Shown here piece by piece: positions 1 to 5,947 of a DNA stretch of 9,432 nt. Origin of the DNA: an uncultured Oscillospiraceae bacterium. GTDB lineage: Bacteria; Bacillota; Clostridia; Oscillospirales; Oscillospiraceae. Under the pieces are notes generated by a model. That model was not told the origin of the DNA. It made no database searches and saw nothing but the letters and a program-made list of their open reading frames with translations. The translations under genes and the position numbers were made by a program. Location of the stretch: positions 1 to 9,432 of the forward strand of contig CAKUJA010000081.1 of the NCBI GenBank assembly GCA_934661135.1, given 5' to 3'. Numbering within the stretch: position 1 is the stretch's first letter; each line of letters starts with the position of its first letter.

Positions 1-230
1 GAAGATTTCAGCCTTTATCCGTCCGTTGCGATAGTCACTACTATCCGAAAGAGCGTCTCGCTCTGCTCGCGCCTTTCTGAGACACCCACGTCGCAAGATC
101 GGTCAGCAGTCAACTGCCCGCCATCATCAAGATCGCGTGCGGCGCGTAGCTGGATTGCGTGAGGTGACTTGGGGCGGGCAAACAAGACCAATTCAATGAG
201 TTGTTACATGATGGCGGCACGGAAAGCGCT
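1..230. other. Non-coding stretch with many short inverted repeats
   Basis: No convincing gene is visible here. The stretch has several dyads: TTGCGA (26-31) with TCGCAA (91-96); GATAGT (30-35) with ACTATC (40-45), loop CACT; AGAGCG (50-55) with CGCTCT (59-64), or alternatively GTCTC (55-59) with GAGAC (79-83); GCAG (106-109) with CTGC (114-117) around a TCAA loop; and GCCCGCC (116-122) with GGCGGGC (173-179). Some of these compete with one another. Such density could mean a structured RNA, the end of a mobile or repeat element, or chance in GC-rich DNA. Strand and function cannot be assigned. A possible 87-codon ORF at 169-432 has low-complexity Lys/Arg-rich content that follows the purine-rich repeats and is not credited as a gene. 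Confidence 0.3.
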
Positions 231-277
231 TCTGGTTTTGAAAGGCTTCTCTTTCCTTTTCTTCACCGGGCGCGGCG

Positions 278-313
278 ATTCTTTTCTTTCTCAAAGAAGA
301 GAAAGAAAAGAAT
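278..313. repeat. 15-bp perfect inverted repeat, purine/pyrimidine arms
   Basis: The left arm ATTCTTTTCTTTCTC (278-292) is the exact reverse complement of the right arm at 299-313, with a 6-base loop AAAGAA. One arm is purely pyrimidine apart from its first A. It lies in a block (about 236-410) of related pyrimidine- or purine-rich tracts downstream of the M56 gene. In the minus-strand transcript it would form a long A/U-rich hairpin after the operon end. It looks like part of a dispersed palindromic intergenic element, which is an inference. Confidence 0.75.
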
Positions 314-407
314 GGGGGCGCAAACGTTCTCCTTTTGGCGCCCCAAAAAGAAAATGCCGTCTGCATCCCTTTCTCCGTAAAGAGAAAGAAAGGAATGGGG
401 GCGTAAA
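299..407. repeat. Pair of 26-bp direct repeats, 83 bp apart
   Basis: Copies at 299-324 and 382-407 agree at 24 of 26 positions. Both begin GAGAAAGAAA, pass through GAATGGGGGCG and end in AAA; the differences are A/G at position 11 and C/T at position 23. Each copy is preceded by a matching pyrimidine arm (CTTTCTC at 369-375 for the second), so each is the right half of a small palindrome. The arrangement suggests two copies of a short mobile or REP-like unit, or an internal duplication. Confidence 0.7.
315..344 (-). terminator. Possible terminator of the blaI-M56 operon
   Basis: GGGGCGC (315-321) pairs with GCGCCCC (338-344), and AAA (322-324) can pair with TTT (334-336) after one bulged base. 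Read on the minus strand, the GC stem is followed by CATTCTTTTCTTTCTC, a pyrimidine-rich but interrupted tract. It lies about 67 bp past the M56 stop codon. The tract is not a clean U-run, so termination is plausible rather than certain. The hairpin may simply be part of the repeat block. Confidence 0.4.
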
Positions 408-410
408 TCC

Positions 411-3400
411 TTATGCCGCATCCGGACCGTAGAGATCAATCCACTTTACGGTGCTGTCATTGCGCGAGAACACAATCGCCGCGTGGTAGCCGCCGGTCGT
501 GTGCAGGCCGAGCGTATAGAAGCTGTATGCCACAAATTGCAGCTCGGCATACTCGCCGCTGTCCGGGTCGCCATAGACAATCTGCGAAACCCATTGCTTC
601 AGCTCTCTGTCGGTACAGGGGAACTTATCAAAGACCGACTCCATCGTGTCCCCCAGCCGAATATCGCGGAAAATCGGCGTAACCGGGTCGGCGTTGCCGC
701 CGTCGGCCGCACTGCGGATCGACGCCGAAATCAGCACATCATCCGCATTGAACGTGTAGTGGTATCCCTCGCAGTCAAACGACCGCCATTCGTCGCCGCT
801 ATCCTCATTTTCAGCGTAGGCCGCGCAGAGCTTGTGCGCCTGTTCATAGGTCATCCCAAAGCGCACACCGTGCGGCAGCGTCACCTCGTCGTCCTGCAGC
901 GGCGTGTTCGGGTTGTAGGCAGCGCAGACAGAAAGCTGTTTATGTGAGAGGAACACCGGCCGGCCGTTTTCAAAGTAGAACTCCACCGTGTCGATGTGAT
1001 CCTCCCAAAGTCCGGAGAGGTCGCCTGCAAGAATGTTGGCGCGAAGCTGCTGCCATTCCGCGTCATTGGCGATTTCATGCCTGGCGGAGAAGAATGTGTA
1101 TTTTACGGTAAATACGGTGCGGCTGCCCGAGGTGTCGGTCTCGAGTGCGTCGAGCCGGATGAGCGGCTTCGGGTTCACGCCGGCCGGGATCGGCTCATAG
1201 CGCCCGTTGCGGAGCACCCATGTTTTCGGCAGATCATCCATGCTCAGCCGCCGCACATGGAAGTGCGTCTCAATGACATCTTGCACCCATGCGACATCCA
1301 TGCCGCCCGCCGCGTCCACAGCATCGCGGTTTGTCACATAGACCCACATCAGATACTCCGACGCCGCATCGGGAACGCCGTTGTTTTCGGGATACTGCGC
1401 CTCGGAGAATACCGGCAGGTAGTCCAGCCGCCAGTTCAGCGCAAAATCCGTCCAGACGGTCTCATAGGCGCCGGGCGCGTCCGCCGCCGCACCGCTGCGG
1501 TGAATCAGTCCGTCAGCAGGCGTCAGGATGAACTGCTCCGGCTCGCCGGACGATTTTTCGGCGTCCAAAAACACATCGCCGGCGGTCAGCCGCACCGTCC
1601 ACCTCGAGCCGTATCGGAAAATCCCGAGCGGCGCAATCGTCTCATAGTGGTCGCGGAAGTACGCACCGAAGGCCGCCTGTACGGTCTGAGCCAGCTCGGG
1701 ATCCTGCACATTGCTTTCTTTCAGCGCAGACATCAGGCGGGGGTCGAAATCGTCGACGTGGCCCGTTTCGGCGTCGTAGTAGAGGCAGTAGTAGAAATAG
1801 GGGGTGCGCGTCTCGTCGCTCCGGAGGACGAGATTTCCTTCGCCGGAGGCCGTCGCGAGAAGCTCCCAGCGGATGTCGTCCTCCAGCGCGCCGTTTTCCA
1901 GCAGCGCGTCGAAATTGTCGACGAGCCAGACGGTATAGGCCGTGAGGACGGCTTGCTGTTTCGCGTCGTCAAGCTCGAGCAGTGGGAACCAGTAGGTATC
2001 GTCGCGCACGATGTCCGACGCGAGGGCTGCGTTCAGCTTCGCCTCAATGGCGGTTTTTCGTTTGTCGAGATCGACCGGCTCATACGTCACGGCGAGCGTC
2101 TCGCAGTCCATGGAGAAGGTCACGGTGGAGCCGTCCGGGAGGTTCGAGATATGCAGGAGAATTTGGTTGTCCAATTTGCGGGGACTCCAGACCGTGTCAT
2201 AGTCCCAGATGTCAGAATCCTGCCATTCCTTGCCGTGCTCGGCCAGATAGGAGGCAAACCGTTCGGCCGTCTGGGCAACATCAATATAAACAGAGTAGGC
2301 ATACATGGCCATTGAGCAGCGGTAGGCCGCGTCGTCTGCAATGTCATATTGCGCGTGATAGGAGAGGACGTCGAGCTTGTTGCCGTCCTTGTCGCGGATG
2401 ACGAGTTGAAAGTCCTGATCATCCAGCGTGACCGGCTCCCAGACGGTGTCATCCGCGAAAAAGCCGCGCGCATCCAGCTGGTCATAGTGCCGTAGCAGAT
2501 AGTCGGCGAAGCCGTTGATGGCTTTGGCCGTGGACGGCTCGGTGGAGTCGGCGCCTGGCGCCTCGGTGGGGATGACTTCTTGCAGTCTGGTGAGGATGGC
2601 GTCGCGATGGGCGGAGGTTACGCCGGATGTAGTTTCCGCTTCGGCCGTTACGGCTGTGTCCGGCGCGGTGCTTTTTTGCTTCGCACCGGTCATCGTGCAG
2701 CCGGCGGCGATCGCCGCGATCAGCAGCACAGCGATGAGCACGGGCACGGCGGTCTTCGGATGTCTCGCGATGGCGCGGACGCGCTCTTTCAGCTGGCTTC
2801 CGCGGCCGGACATCGTGGTCGCCGTGCAGAGCGGGTTGATGCGCGTACCGCACGTCATGCGGATCAGCGTCCGCCCATAGGCCGCGCGGCTCTGTTCCCC
2901 GAGCCGGCGAATCGCATCCTCATCGCACCAGAGCTCCGCATCCGTCCGCGCCAGCCTCGCTGCCCACCAGACCAGCGGATTGAACCAGTGCAGTGCCAGA
3001 CAGACGCCGCGCAGCAGCGCCCAAATCTGGTCGCCGTGGCGGTAGTGCGTCTGCTCATGTGCGATGCAGTGGCTCCGCGTCGTAGGATCTGCCGCGCTCT
3101 CCGGCGTCAGATAGACCACCGGGCGGAACACACCGAACAGGCAGGGCGAACTCGCCCGCGGCGAGAGATAGACCGGCGGCCATCCCGTCGTCTCTGCTTC
3201 CAGCCGCGTCGCACCGCACCGCAGTGTACGGCCGTACGTCAGATTGCAGACAGCAAACCAGACCAGCACAACTGCCGCCCCGGTCATCCAAACCCACAGC
3301 ACTACCTTCTCCGGCCGTAAGGCGGTCGAATGCTGTTCCGGCGGCGCTGACTGCGCGGAAGCCGCAGGACTGCCGCTCTGCGCCGCACGCGCTGCCGCGG

Positions 3401-3713
3401 GACTTGCCGCATCCGCCGCAGGCGGCTCCGTTGCTTTGCTTTCTGCCGCAACGTTTGCCGCAGTGTTTGCCGCAACAGAATTTGCGGCTGCCGCATTTTG
3501 ATCTCTCGTATAGAGGACGGTGTGGCGCGTCTTGGGCACGAGATTTTCGACGCTAACGGCACTTTTTCCGACAGACACCGGCAGCAGCAGCCGCACCAGT
3601 ACCAGCGCCCAAAGCGCATATTGCAGCCGCGCGCTGACCCTCCCGCGCAGGAAATAATGCAGCGCAATCATGATCGCAAGCAGCGCCGCAGACGAAATGA
3701 ACCACTCAATCAT
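411..3713 (-). CDS. M56 (BlaR1-type) membrane metalloprotease with a large non-penicillin-binding outer domain
   Basis: This protein has 1100 residues from ATG 3713. That start is chosen because GGAGGAG (3724-3730) precedes it and the ATG overlaps the blaI stop (ATGATTGA); an in-frame ATG at 3761 lies inside blaI. Predicted membrane segments lie near residues 5-22, 30-47, 136-155 and 321-339. An Ala/Pro-rich linker spans 73-126. The zinc protease motif HEQTH is at 219-223, and E260 in AELWCDE is the likely third ligand, 40 residues after E220 as expected for BlaR1. By family knowledge such proteins sense an outside signal and trigger repressor inactivation. The outer part (about 340-1100) has no recognisable penicillin-binding SxxK/SxN/KTG transpeptidase domain. 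It contains repeated modules at 369-740 and two 'R-x-G-x-T' units near 950 and 1018. TM4 ends in AAGC, like a lipobox. The ligand is unknown. Confidence is high for the family and low for any specific role. Confidence 0.88.
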   Translation of the reverse strand: MIEWFISSAALLAIMIALHYFLRGRVSARLQYALWALVLVRLLLPVSVGKSAVSVENLVPKTRHTVLYTRDQNAAAANSVAANTAANVAAESKATEPPAADAASPAAARAAQSGSPAASAQSAPPEQHSTALRPEKVVLWVWMTGAAVVLVWFAVCNLTYGRTLRCGATRLEAETTGWPPVYLSPRASSPCLFGVFRPVVYLTPESAADPTTRSHCIAHEQTHYRHGDQIWALLRGVCLALHWFNPLVWWAARLARTDAELWCDEDAIRRLGEQSRAAYGRTLIRMTCGTRINPLCTATTMSGRGSQLKERVRAIARHPKTAVPVLIAVLLIAAIAAGCTMTGAKQKSTAPDTAVTAEAETTSGVTSAHRDAILTRLQEVIPTEAPGADSTEPSTAKAINGFADYLLRHYDQLDARGFFADDTVWEPVTLDDQDFQLVIRDKDGNKLDVLSYHAQYDIADDAAYRCSMAMYAYSVYIDVAQTAERFASYLAEHGKEWQDSDIWDYDTVWSPRKLDNQILLHISNLPDGSTVTFSMDCETLAVTYEPVDLDKRKTAIEAKLNAALASDIVRDDTYWFPLLELDDAKQQAVLTAYTVWLVDNFDALLENGALEDDIRWELLATASGEGNLVLRSDETRTPYFYYCLYYDAETGHVDDFDPRLMSALKESNVQDPELAQTVQAAFGAYFRDHYETIAPLGIFRYGSRWTVRLTAGDVFLDAEKSSGEPEQFILTPADGLIHRSGAAADAPGAYETVWTDFALNWRLDYLPVFSEAQYPENNGVPDAASEYLMWVYVTNRDAVDAAGGMDVAWVQDVIETHFHVRRLSMDDLPKTWVLRNGRYEPIPAGVNPKPLIRLDALETDTSGSRTVFTVKYTFFSARHEIANDAEWQQLRANILAGDLSGLWEDHIDTVEFYFENGRPVFLSHKQLSVCAAYNPNTPLQDDEVTLPHGVRFGMTYEQAHKLCAAYAENEDSGDEWRSFDCEGYHYTFNADDVLISASIRSAADGGNADPVTPIFRDIRLGDTMESVFDKFPCTDRELKQWVSQIVYGDPDSGEYAELQFVAYSFYTLGLHTTGGYHAAIVFSRNDSTVKWIDLYGPDAA

Positions 3714-4095
3714 GCCTGTTATTCTCCTCCAATCCGTCCAAAATCGCGTATAATTCCGCAATTTCTGTCCTTGAAAGTTTTTCCTCCTGTGTCATCGTAC
3801 TGACGAGATTACTCAGGCTCCCATGGTAGAGCCGTCCCAGCAAATCGCGTGTCTGCCGTGCTGCGGCGTCCTCCCGCGAAACCACCGGAAAAAAGTGCTG
3901 CCGTCCCCCCTGCTCCTCGCTGCGCACCGCACCCTTTTCCGCCAGCCGCCGCAGCAGTGTCAACGTTGTACTCCTTGCCCAGCCGTTACCGCTGCGCAGC
4001 GCATCCGTCAGCCCCCGCCCCGTCATTCCCGGTGTCACCCAAAGCTGTTCCATCAGCGCCCACTCCGCCTCTGTCAGTCGAAATTGCTCCGCCAT
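3706..4095 (-). CDS. BlaI/MecI-family transcriptional repressor
   Basis: This is a 129-residue winged-helix repressor, the usual length of the family. The opening LTEAEWALMEQLW (7-19) is the typical first helix. W39-A-R-S-T-T-L-T-LLRRLAEKG is the recognition-helix region, and residues 75-125 resemble the dimerisation domain. ATG 4095 is the start because GGAGG (4105-4109) lies 9 bases before it. The earlier in-frame ATG at 4131 directly follows the -10 hexamer and would precede the transcript. By family knowledge it binds palindromes at its own promoter as a dimer and is inactivated by proteolysis through its M56 partner. The gene for that partner follows with an 8-bp overlap. The Asn-Phe pair cut in staphylococcal BlaI/MecI aligns here with Thr100-Met101. 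No beta-lactamase is present, so the name blaI would overstate the role. Confidence 0.9.
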   Translation of the reverse strand: MAEQFRLTEAEWALMEQLWVTPGMTGRGLTDALRSGNGWARSTTLTLLRRLAEKGAVRSEEQGGRQHFFPVVSREDAAARQTRDLLGRLYHGSLSNLVSTMTQEEKLSRTEIAELYAILDGLEENNRHD

Positions 4096-4104
4096 TGTTC
4101 CGTT

Positions 4105-4109
4105 CCTCC
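4105..4109 (-). promoter_or_regulatory. Ribosome binding site that sets the repressor start
   Basis: GGAGG on the minus strand lies 9 bases before ATG 4095. It decides the start against the upstream in-frame ATG at 4131, which has no such site and overlaps the promoter. Confidence 0.8.
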
Positions 4110-4112
4110 GCC

Positions 4113-4130
4113 TGTTTACGTTTGTAGACA
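4113..4130 (-). promoter_or_regulatory. Operator-like palindrome O2
   Basis: The plus-strand sequence TGTTTACGTTTGTAGACA matches its own reverse complement at 12 of 18 positions and matches O1 at 14 of 18 in the same orientation. It covers the predicted transcription start (near 4125), between the -10 element and the ribosome site. The TACA/TGTA-like half sites fit known BlaI/MecI operators in style. Binding of the adjacent repressor is an inference. Confidence 0.65.
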
Positions 4131-4131
4131 T

Positions 4132-4160
4132 AGTCTAGCACAAGTGTTTACATCTGTCAA
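4132..4160 (-). promoter_or_regulatory. Promoter of the repressor-M56 operon
   Basis: On the minus strand TTGACA (4155-4160, a perfect -35) and TAGACT (4132-4137, 4 of 6 for -10) are separated by exactly 17 bp. Transcription would begin near 4125, leaving a leader of about 30 bases. The -35 lies inside operator O1 and the start lies in O2, so a bound repressor would block polymerase. Confidence 0.8.
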
Positions 4161-4162
4161 CA
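4145..4162 (-). promoter_or_regulatory. Operator-like palindrome O1 over the -35 element
   Basis: TGTTTACATCTGTCAACA is an 18-bp dyad with 14 of 18 symmetric positions, built as TGTT-x-ACA-xx-TGT-x-AACA. It contains the complete -35 hexamer of the repressor promoter. Its centre is 32 bp from that of O2, close to three helical turns, so two dimers could sit on one DNA face. This is the usual layout for an autoregulated BlaI/MecI operon. Confidence 0.72.
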
Positions 4163-4259
4163 GTTTTAAGCAAAACCGCACAATTCGGCAAGCAGAATCG
4201 GCGAGAGCTTTTTCGTCAAGCCAAGATTTGAAAAACGCAGGATTAGCGGAAAATATCTG

Positions 4260-4309
4260 CCGAAGCGCGCGGGCGCAATTGCGCGGCGGAGCCTTCGGTT
4301 TTGTATTTT
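4260..4309 (+). terminator. GC-rich hairpin followed by a T-rich tract, of unclear use
   Basis: CCGAAG (4260-4265) pairs with CTTCGG (4293-4298) and CGCGC (4266-4270) with GCGCG (4281-4285). Inside is a perfect 12-bp palindrome GCGCAATTGCGC (4273-4284). TTTTGTATTTT follows at 4299-4309. It looks like a plus-strand terminator, but no plus-strand gene lies upstream. It could end antisense transcription from the repressor operon region, be a repeat-element relic, or be the end of a small RNA. Confidence 0.35.
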
Positions 4310-4319
4310 ACTCAATTCT

Positions 4320-4338
4320 TTTGTGCAAGACGCACAAA
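4320..4338. promoter_or_regulatory. 7-bp dyad upstream of the transporter promoter
   Basis: TTTGTGC (4320-4326) and GCACAAA (4332-4338) form a perfect inverted repeat around AAGAC. The dyad lies 27 bp before the -35 of the NSS promoter, a position typical of an activator or repressor site. No matching regulator is identified. Confidence 0.35.
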
Positions 4339-4364
4339 TTCTATTGTTTTCTTACTGGTCCATC

Positions 4365-4393
4365 TTGACTTTTACACATAAAAGCATTAAAAT
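4365..4393 (+). promoter_or_regulatory. Promoter of the NSS transporter gene
   Basis: TTGACT (4365-4370) and TAAAAT (4388-4393) are separated by 17 bp; each matches consensus at 5 of 6 positions. The spacer region carries a 16-bp palindrome, CTTTTACACATAAAAG (4369-4384), that could be an operator. The expected start near 4400 gives a leader of about 55 bases containing a small hairpin, ACCGG (4428-4432) with CCGGT (4438-4442). Confidence 0.72.
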
Positions 4394-4455
4394 AGCAAAG
4401 GTTTCGTGAAAATTTTCCAGAAAGAAAACCGGACACACCGGTTGGGGTTTTGTCG

Positions 4456-5787
4456 ATGAAACAAAACAAACATACCACGCACTTTGCAAGCCGCTGGGGT
4501 TTTATTCTCGCTTCCGTCGGCTCCGCCGTCGGCATGGCAAACGTCTGGGGATTTCCCAACAAAATGGGCAGCAATGGCGGCGGCGCATTTTTGCTGGTCT
4601 ATCTGCTGTTTATTTTTATTTTCAGTTATGTTGGCCTGCCTGCGGAGTTTGCCGTAGGCCGCCGCGCGGCAACCGGGACGCTCGGCGCGTACGAGAGCGC
4701 CTGGGCCACACGCGGAAAGCGTGCCGGAACAGCAGGCGGACTGCTCGGCTGGCTGCCACTGGCCGGTTCGCTCTGTATTGCGATCGGATATGCGATTATT
4801 GTCGCCTACATTTTAAAGGCGCTCGTGGACTCTGTTCTCGGCACCCTGATGACCGCAGATACCGCGACGTGGTTCGCTTCGTTCTCTGCGCAGCCATATT
4901 CTGTGATTCCCTATCATATGATCGTTGTGGTTGGGACGCTTCTGACGCTCTACCTCGGCGCACACAGCATCGAAAAGACCAACAAGGTTATGATGCCGCT
5001 GTTTTTCCTGATTTTTCTCGTGCTGGCCGTTCGCGTCGCGTTTCTGCCTGGTGCAGCGGAGGGATATCAATTTATGTTTACCCCGCGCTGGGAAGCGCTG
5101 AAAGATCCAATGATCTGGATCTGGGCAATGGGTCAGGCATTCTTCTCACTCTCGGTCACAGGCAGCGGCATGATCGTCTACGGCGCGTACCTCTCGAAGG
5201 ACGAGGACGTCGTCGGCGTGGCGCAGCACACGGCGCTGTTTGACACGATCGCTGCCGTCGTCGCCGCGCTGGTTATTATCCCGGCCTGTTTTTCCTATGG
5301 CTTGGATGTCGGCGCCGGCCCAGGATTGCTCTTTGTCACATTACCGACCATTTTGCAGGATATTCCGCTTGGCCGTCTGTTTGCAATTATTCTCTATCTG
5401 GCGATGATCTTCGCAGGTGTCAGCTCGCTGCAAAATATGTTTGAAGCTGTGGCGGAGTCGCTGCTCCACAAGTTTCCAAAGCTTGGGCGAACTGCCGTCC
5501 TTGTGATTCTCTGCGTACTCTGCCTTGCCTTTGGCATTGGCATGGAGACGATCGATAAGTGGGGGCCGTGGATGGATCTGGTTTCAATCTACATTATCCC
5601 GATCGGCGCGACACTCGGTGCAATCTCGTGGTTCTATGTGATGAAGCGTGATACACTGTTGGAAGCCGTCAACACCGGCAGCGGTAAGCACCGCGGCACG
5701 CTCTGGTACAGTATCGGCCGCTACGTCTACGTGCCGATGGCTGTAATTCTCTGCTGCGTGGCGCTTTTTATGAATATTGCATTCTAA
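4456..5787 (+). CDS. Sodium-dependent transporter, NSS family
   Basis: This 443-residue polytopic membrane protein of the neurotransmitter:sodium symporter family takes up small solutes, usually amino acids, driven by sodium. The substrate cannot be predicted. Visible signatures are the TM1 motif W-GFILASVGSAVGMANVWGFP (residues 14-34), NGGGAF (40-45), the TM6 stretch MGQAFFSLSVTGSG (225-238) and the TM8 region FAGVSSLQNMFE (319-330). About 11-12 hydrophobic segments are expected, and the length is normal for bacterial members. The Arg of the usual W-R-F-P motif, an outer gate residue in LeuT, is Gly here. ATG 4456 is preferred; a TTG at 4450 is possible, and the ribosome site is weak (GGGG at 4444-4447). 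The gene has its own promoter and terminator, so it is monocistronic and divergent from the repressor operon. Confidence 0.92.
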   Translation: MKQNKHTTHFASRWGFILASVGSAVGMANVWGFPNKMGSNGGGAFLLVYLLFIFIFSYVGLPAEFAVGRRAATGTLGAYESAWATRGKRAGTAGGLLGWLPLAGSLCIAIGYAIIVAYILKALVDSVLGTLMTADTATWFASFSAQPYSVIPYHMIVVVGTLLTLYLGAHSIEKTNKVMMPLFFLIFLVLAVRVAFLPGAAEGYQFMFTPRWEALKDPMIWIWAMGQAFFSLSVTGSGMIVYGAYLSKDEDVVGVAQHTALFDTIAAVVAALVIIPACFSYGLDVGAGPGLLFVTLPTILQDIPLGRLFAIILYLAMIFAGVSSLQNMFEAVAESLLHKFPKLGRTAVLVILCVLCLAFGIGMETIDKWGPWMDLVSIYIIPIGATLGAISWFYVMKRDTLLEAVNTGSGKHRGTLWYSIGRYVYVPMAVILCCVALFMNIAF

Positions 5788-5797
5788 GCTGCCTACC

Positions 5798-5840
5798 GCG
5801 CGGCGCCTGGAGCACTCCGGGCGCCGCGCTTTGTGATTTT
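5798..5840 (+). terminator. Strong intrinsic terminator after the NSS gene
   Basis: GCGCGGCGCC (5798-5807) pairs perfectly with GGCGCCGCGC (5820-5829). The stem continues through a T-G wobble and GGA/TCC to a GCAC loop. TTTGTGATTTT follows. It begins 11 bases after the stop codon and separates this gene from the MATE unit. Confidence 0.88.
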
Positions 5841-5889
5841 CCGCATGATACTCATTAGATTTCCAGAAAAAACTGTGTGATTTTTCATA

Positions 5890-5918
5890 TTGACTTTCCT
5901 GGTTAGCCGGTCTATAAT
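5890..5918 (+). promoter_or_regulatory. Promoter of the MATE exporter gene
   Basis: TTGACT (5890-5895) and a perfect TATAAT (5913-5918) lie 17 bp apart. The start should fall near 5925, giving a leader of about 50 bases. This is among the best promoter matches in the window and suggests substantial basal expression unless a repressor acts. Confidence 0.85.
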
Positions 5919-5947
5919 CTCACTTTCGTAAGAGAAAAAATCAATTC

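Noticed and set aside
116..179. Possible tRNA-like gene from the 7-bp GCCCGCC/GGCGGGC pairing
   Set aside because: Only 64 bases long, with no T-arm GTTCRA, no D-arm and no anticodon stem.
169..432. 87-codon plus-strand frame near the left edge
   Set aside because: Its residues simply follow the purine-rich repeats (Lys/Arg/Glu runs), and it has no ribosome site or family likeness.
996..2315. 439-codon open frame on the plus strand, opposite the M56 gene
   Set aside because: It is Arg/Val-rich shadow translation with no recognisable family and no ribosome site noted; the opposite frame carries the repeats and the continuous M56 protein.
3714..3761. Earlier in-frame ATG (3761) for the M56 protein
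   Set aside because: The extra 16 residues lie within the repressor gene, while ATG 3713 has a GGAGGAG site and the standard overlapping coupling with the repressor stop.
4096..4131. Earlier in-frame ATG (4131) for the repressor
   Set aside because: It abuts the -10 hexamer and precedes the predicted transcription start; ATG 4095 has GGAGG at good spacing.
411..4162. A classic beta-lactam resistance operon
   Set aside because: No beta-lactamase or PBP2a gene is present and the M56 protein lacks a penicillin-binding sensor domain, so the resistance label is unsupported.
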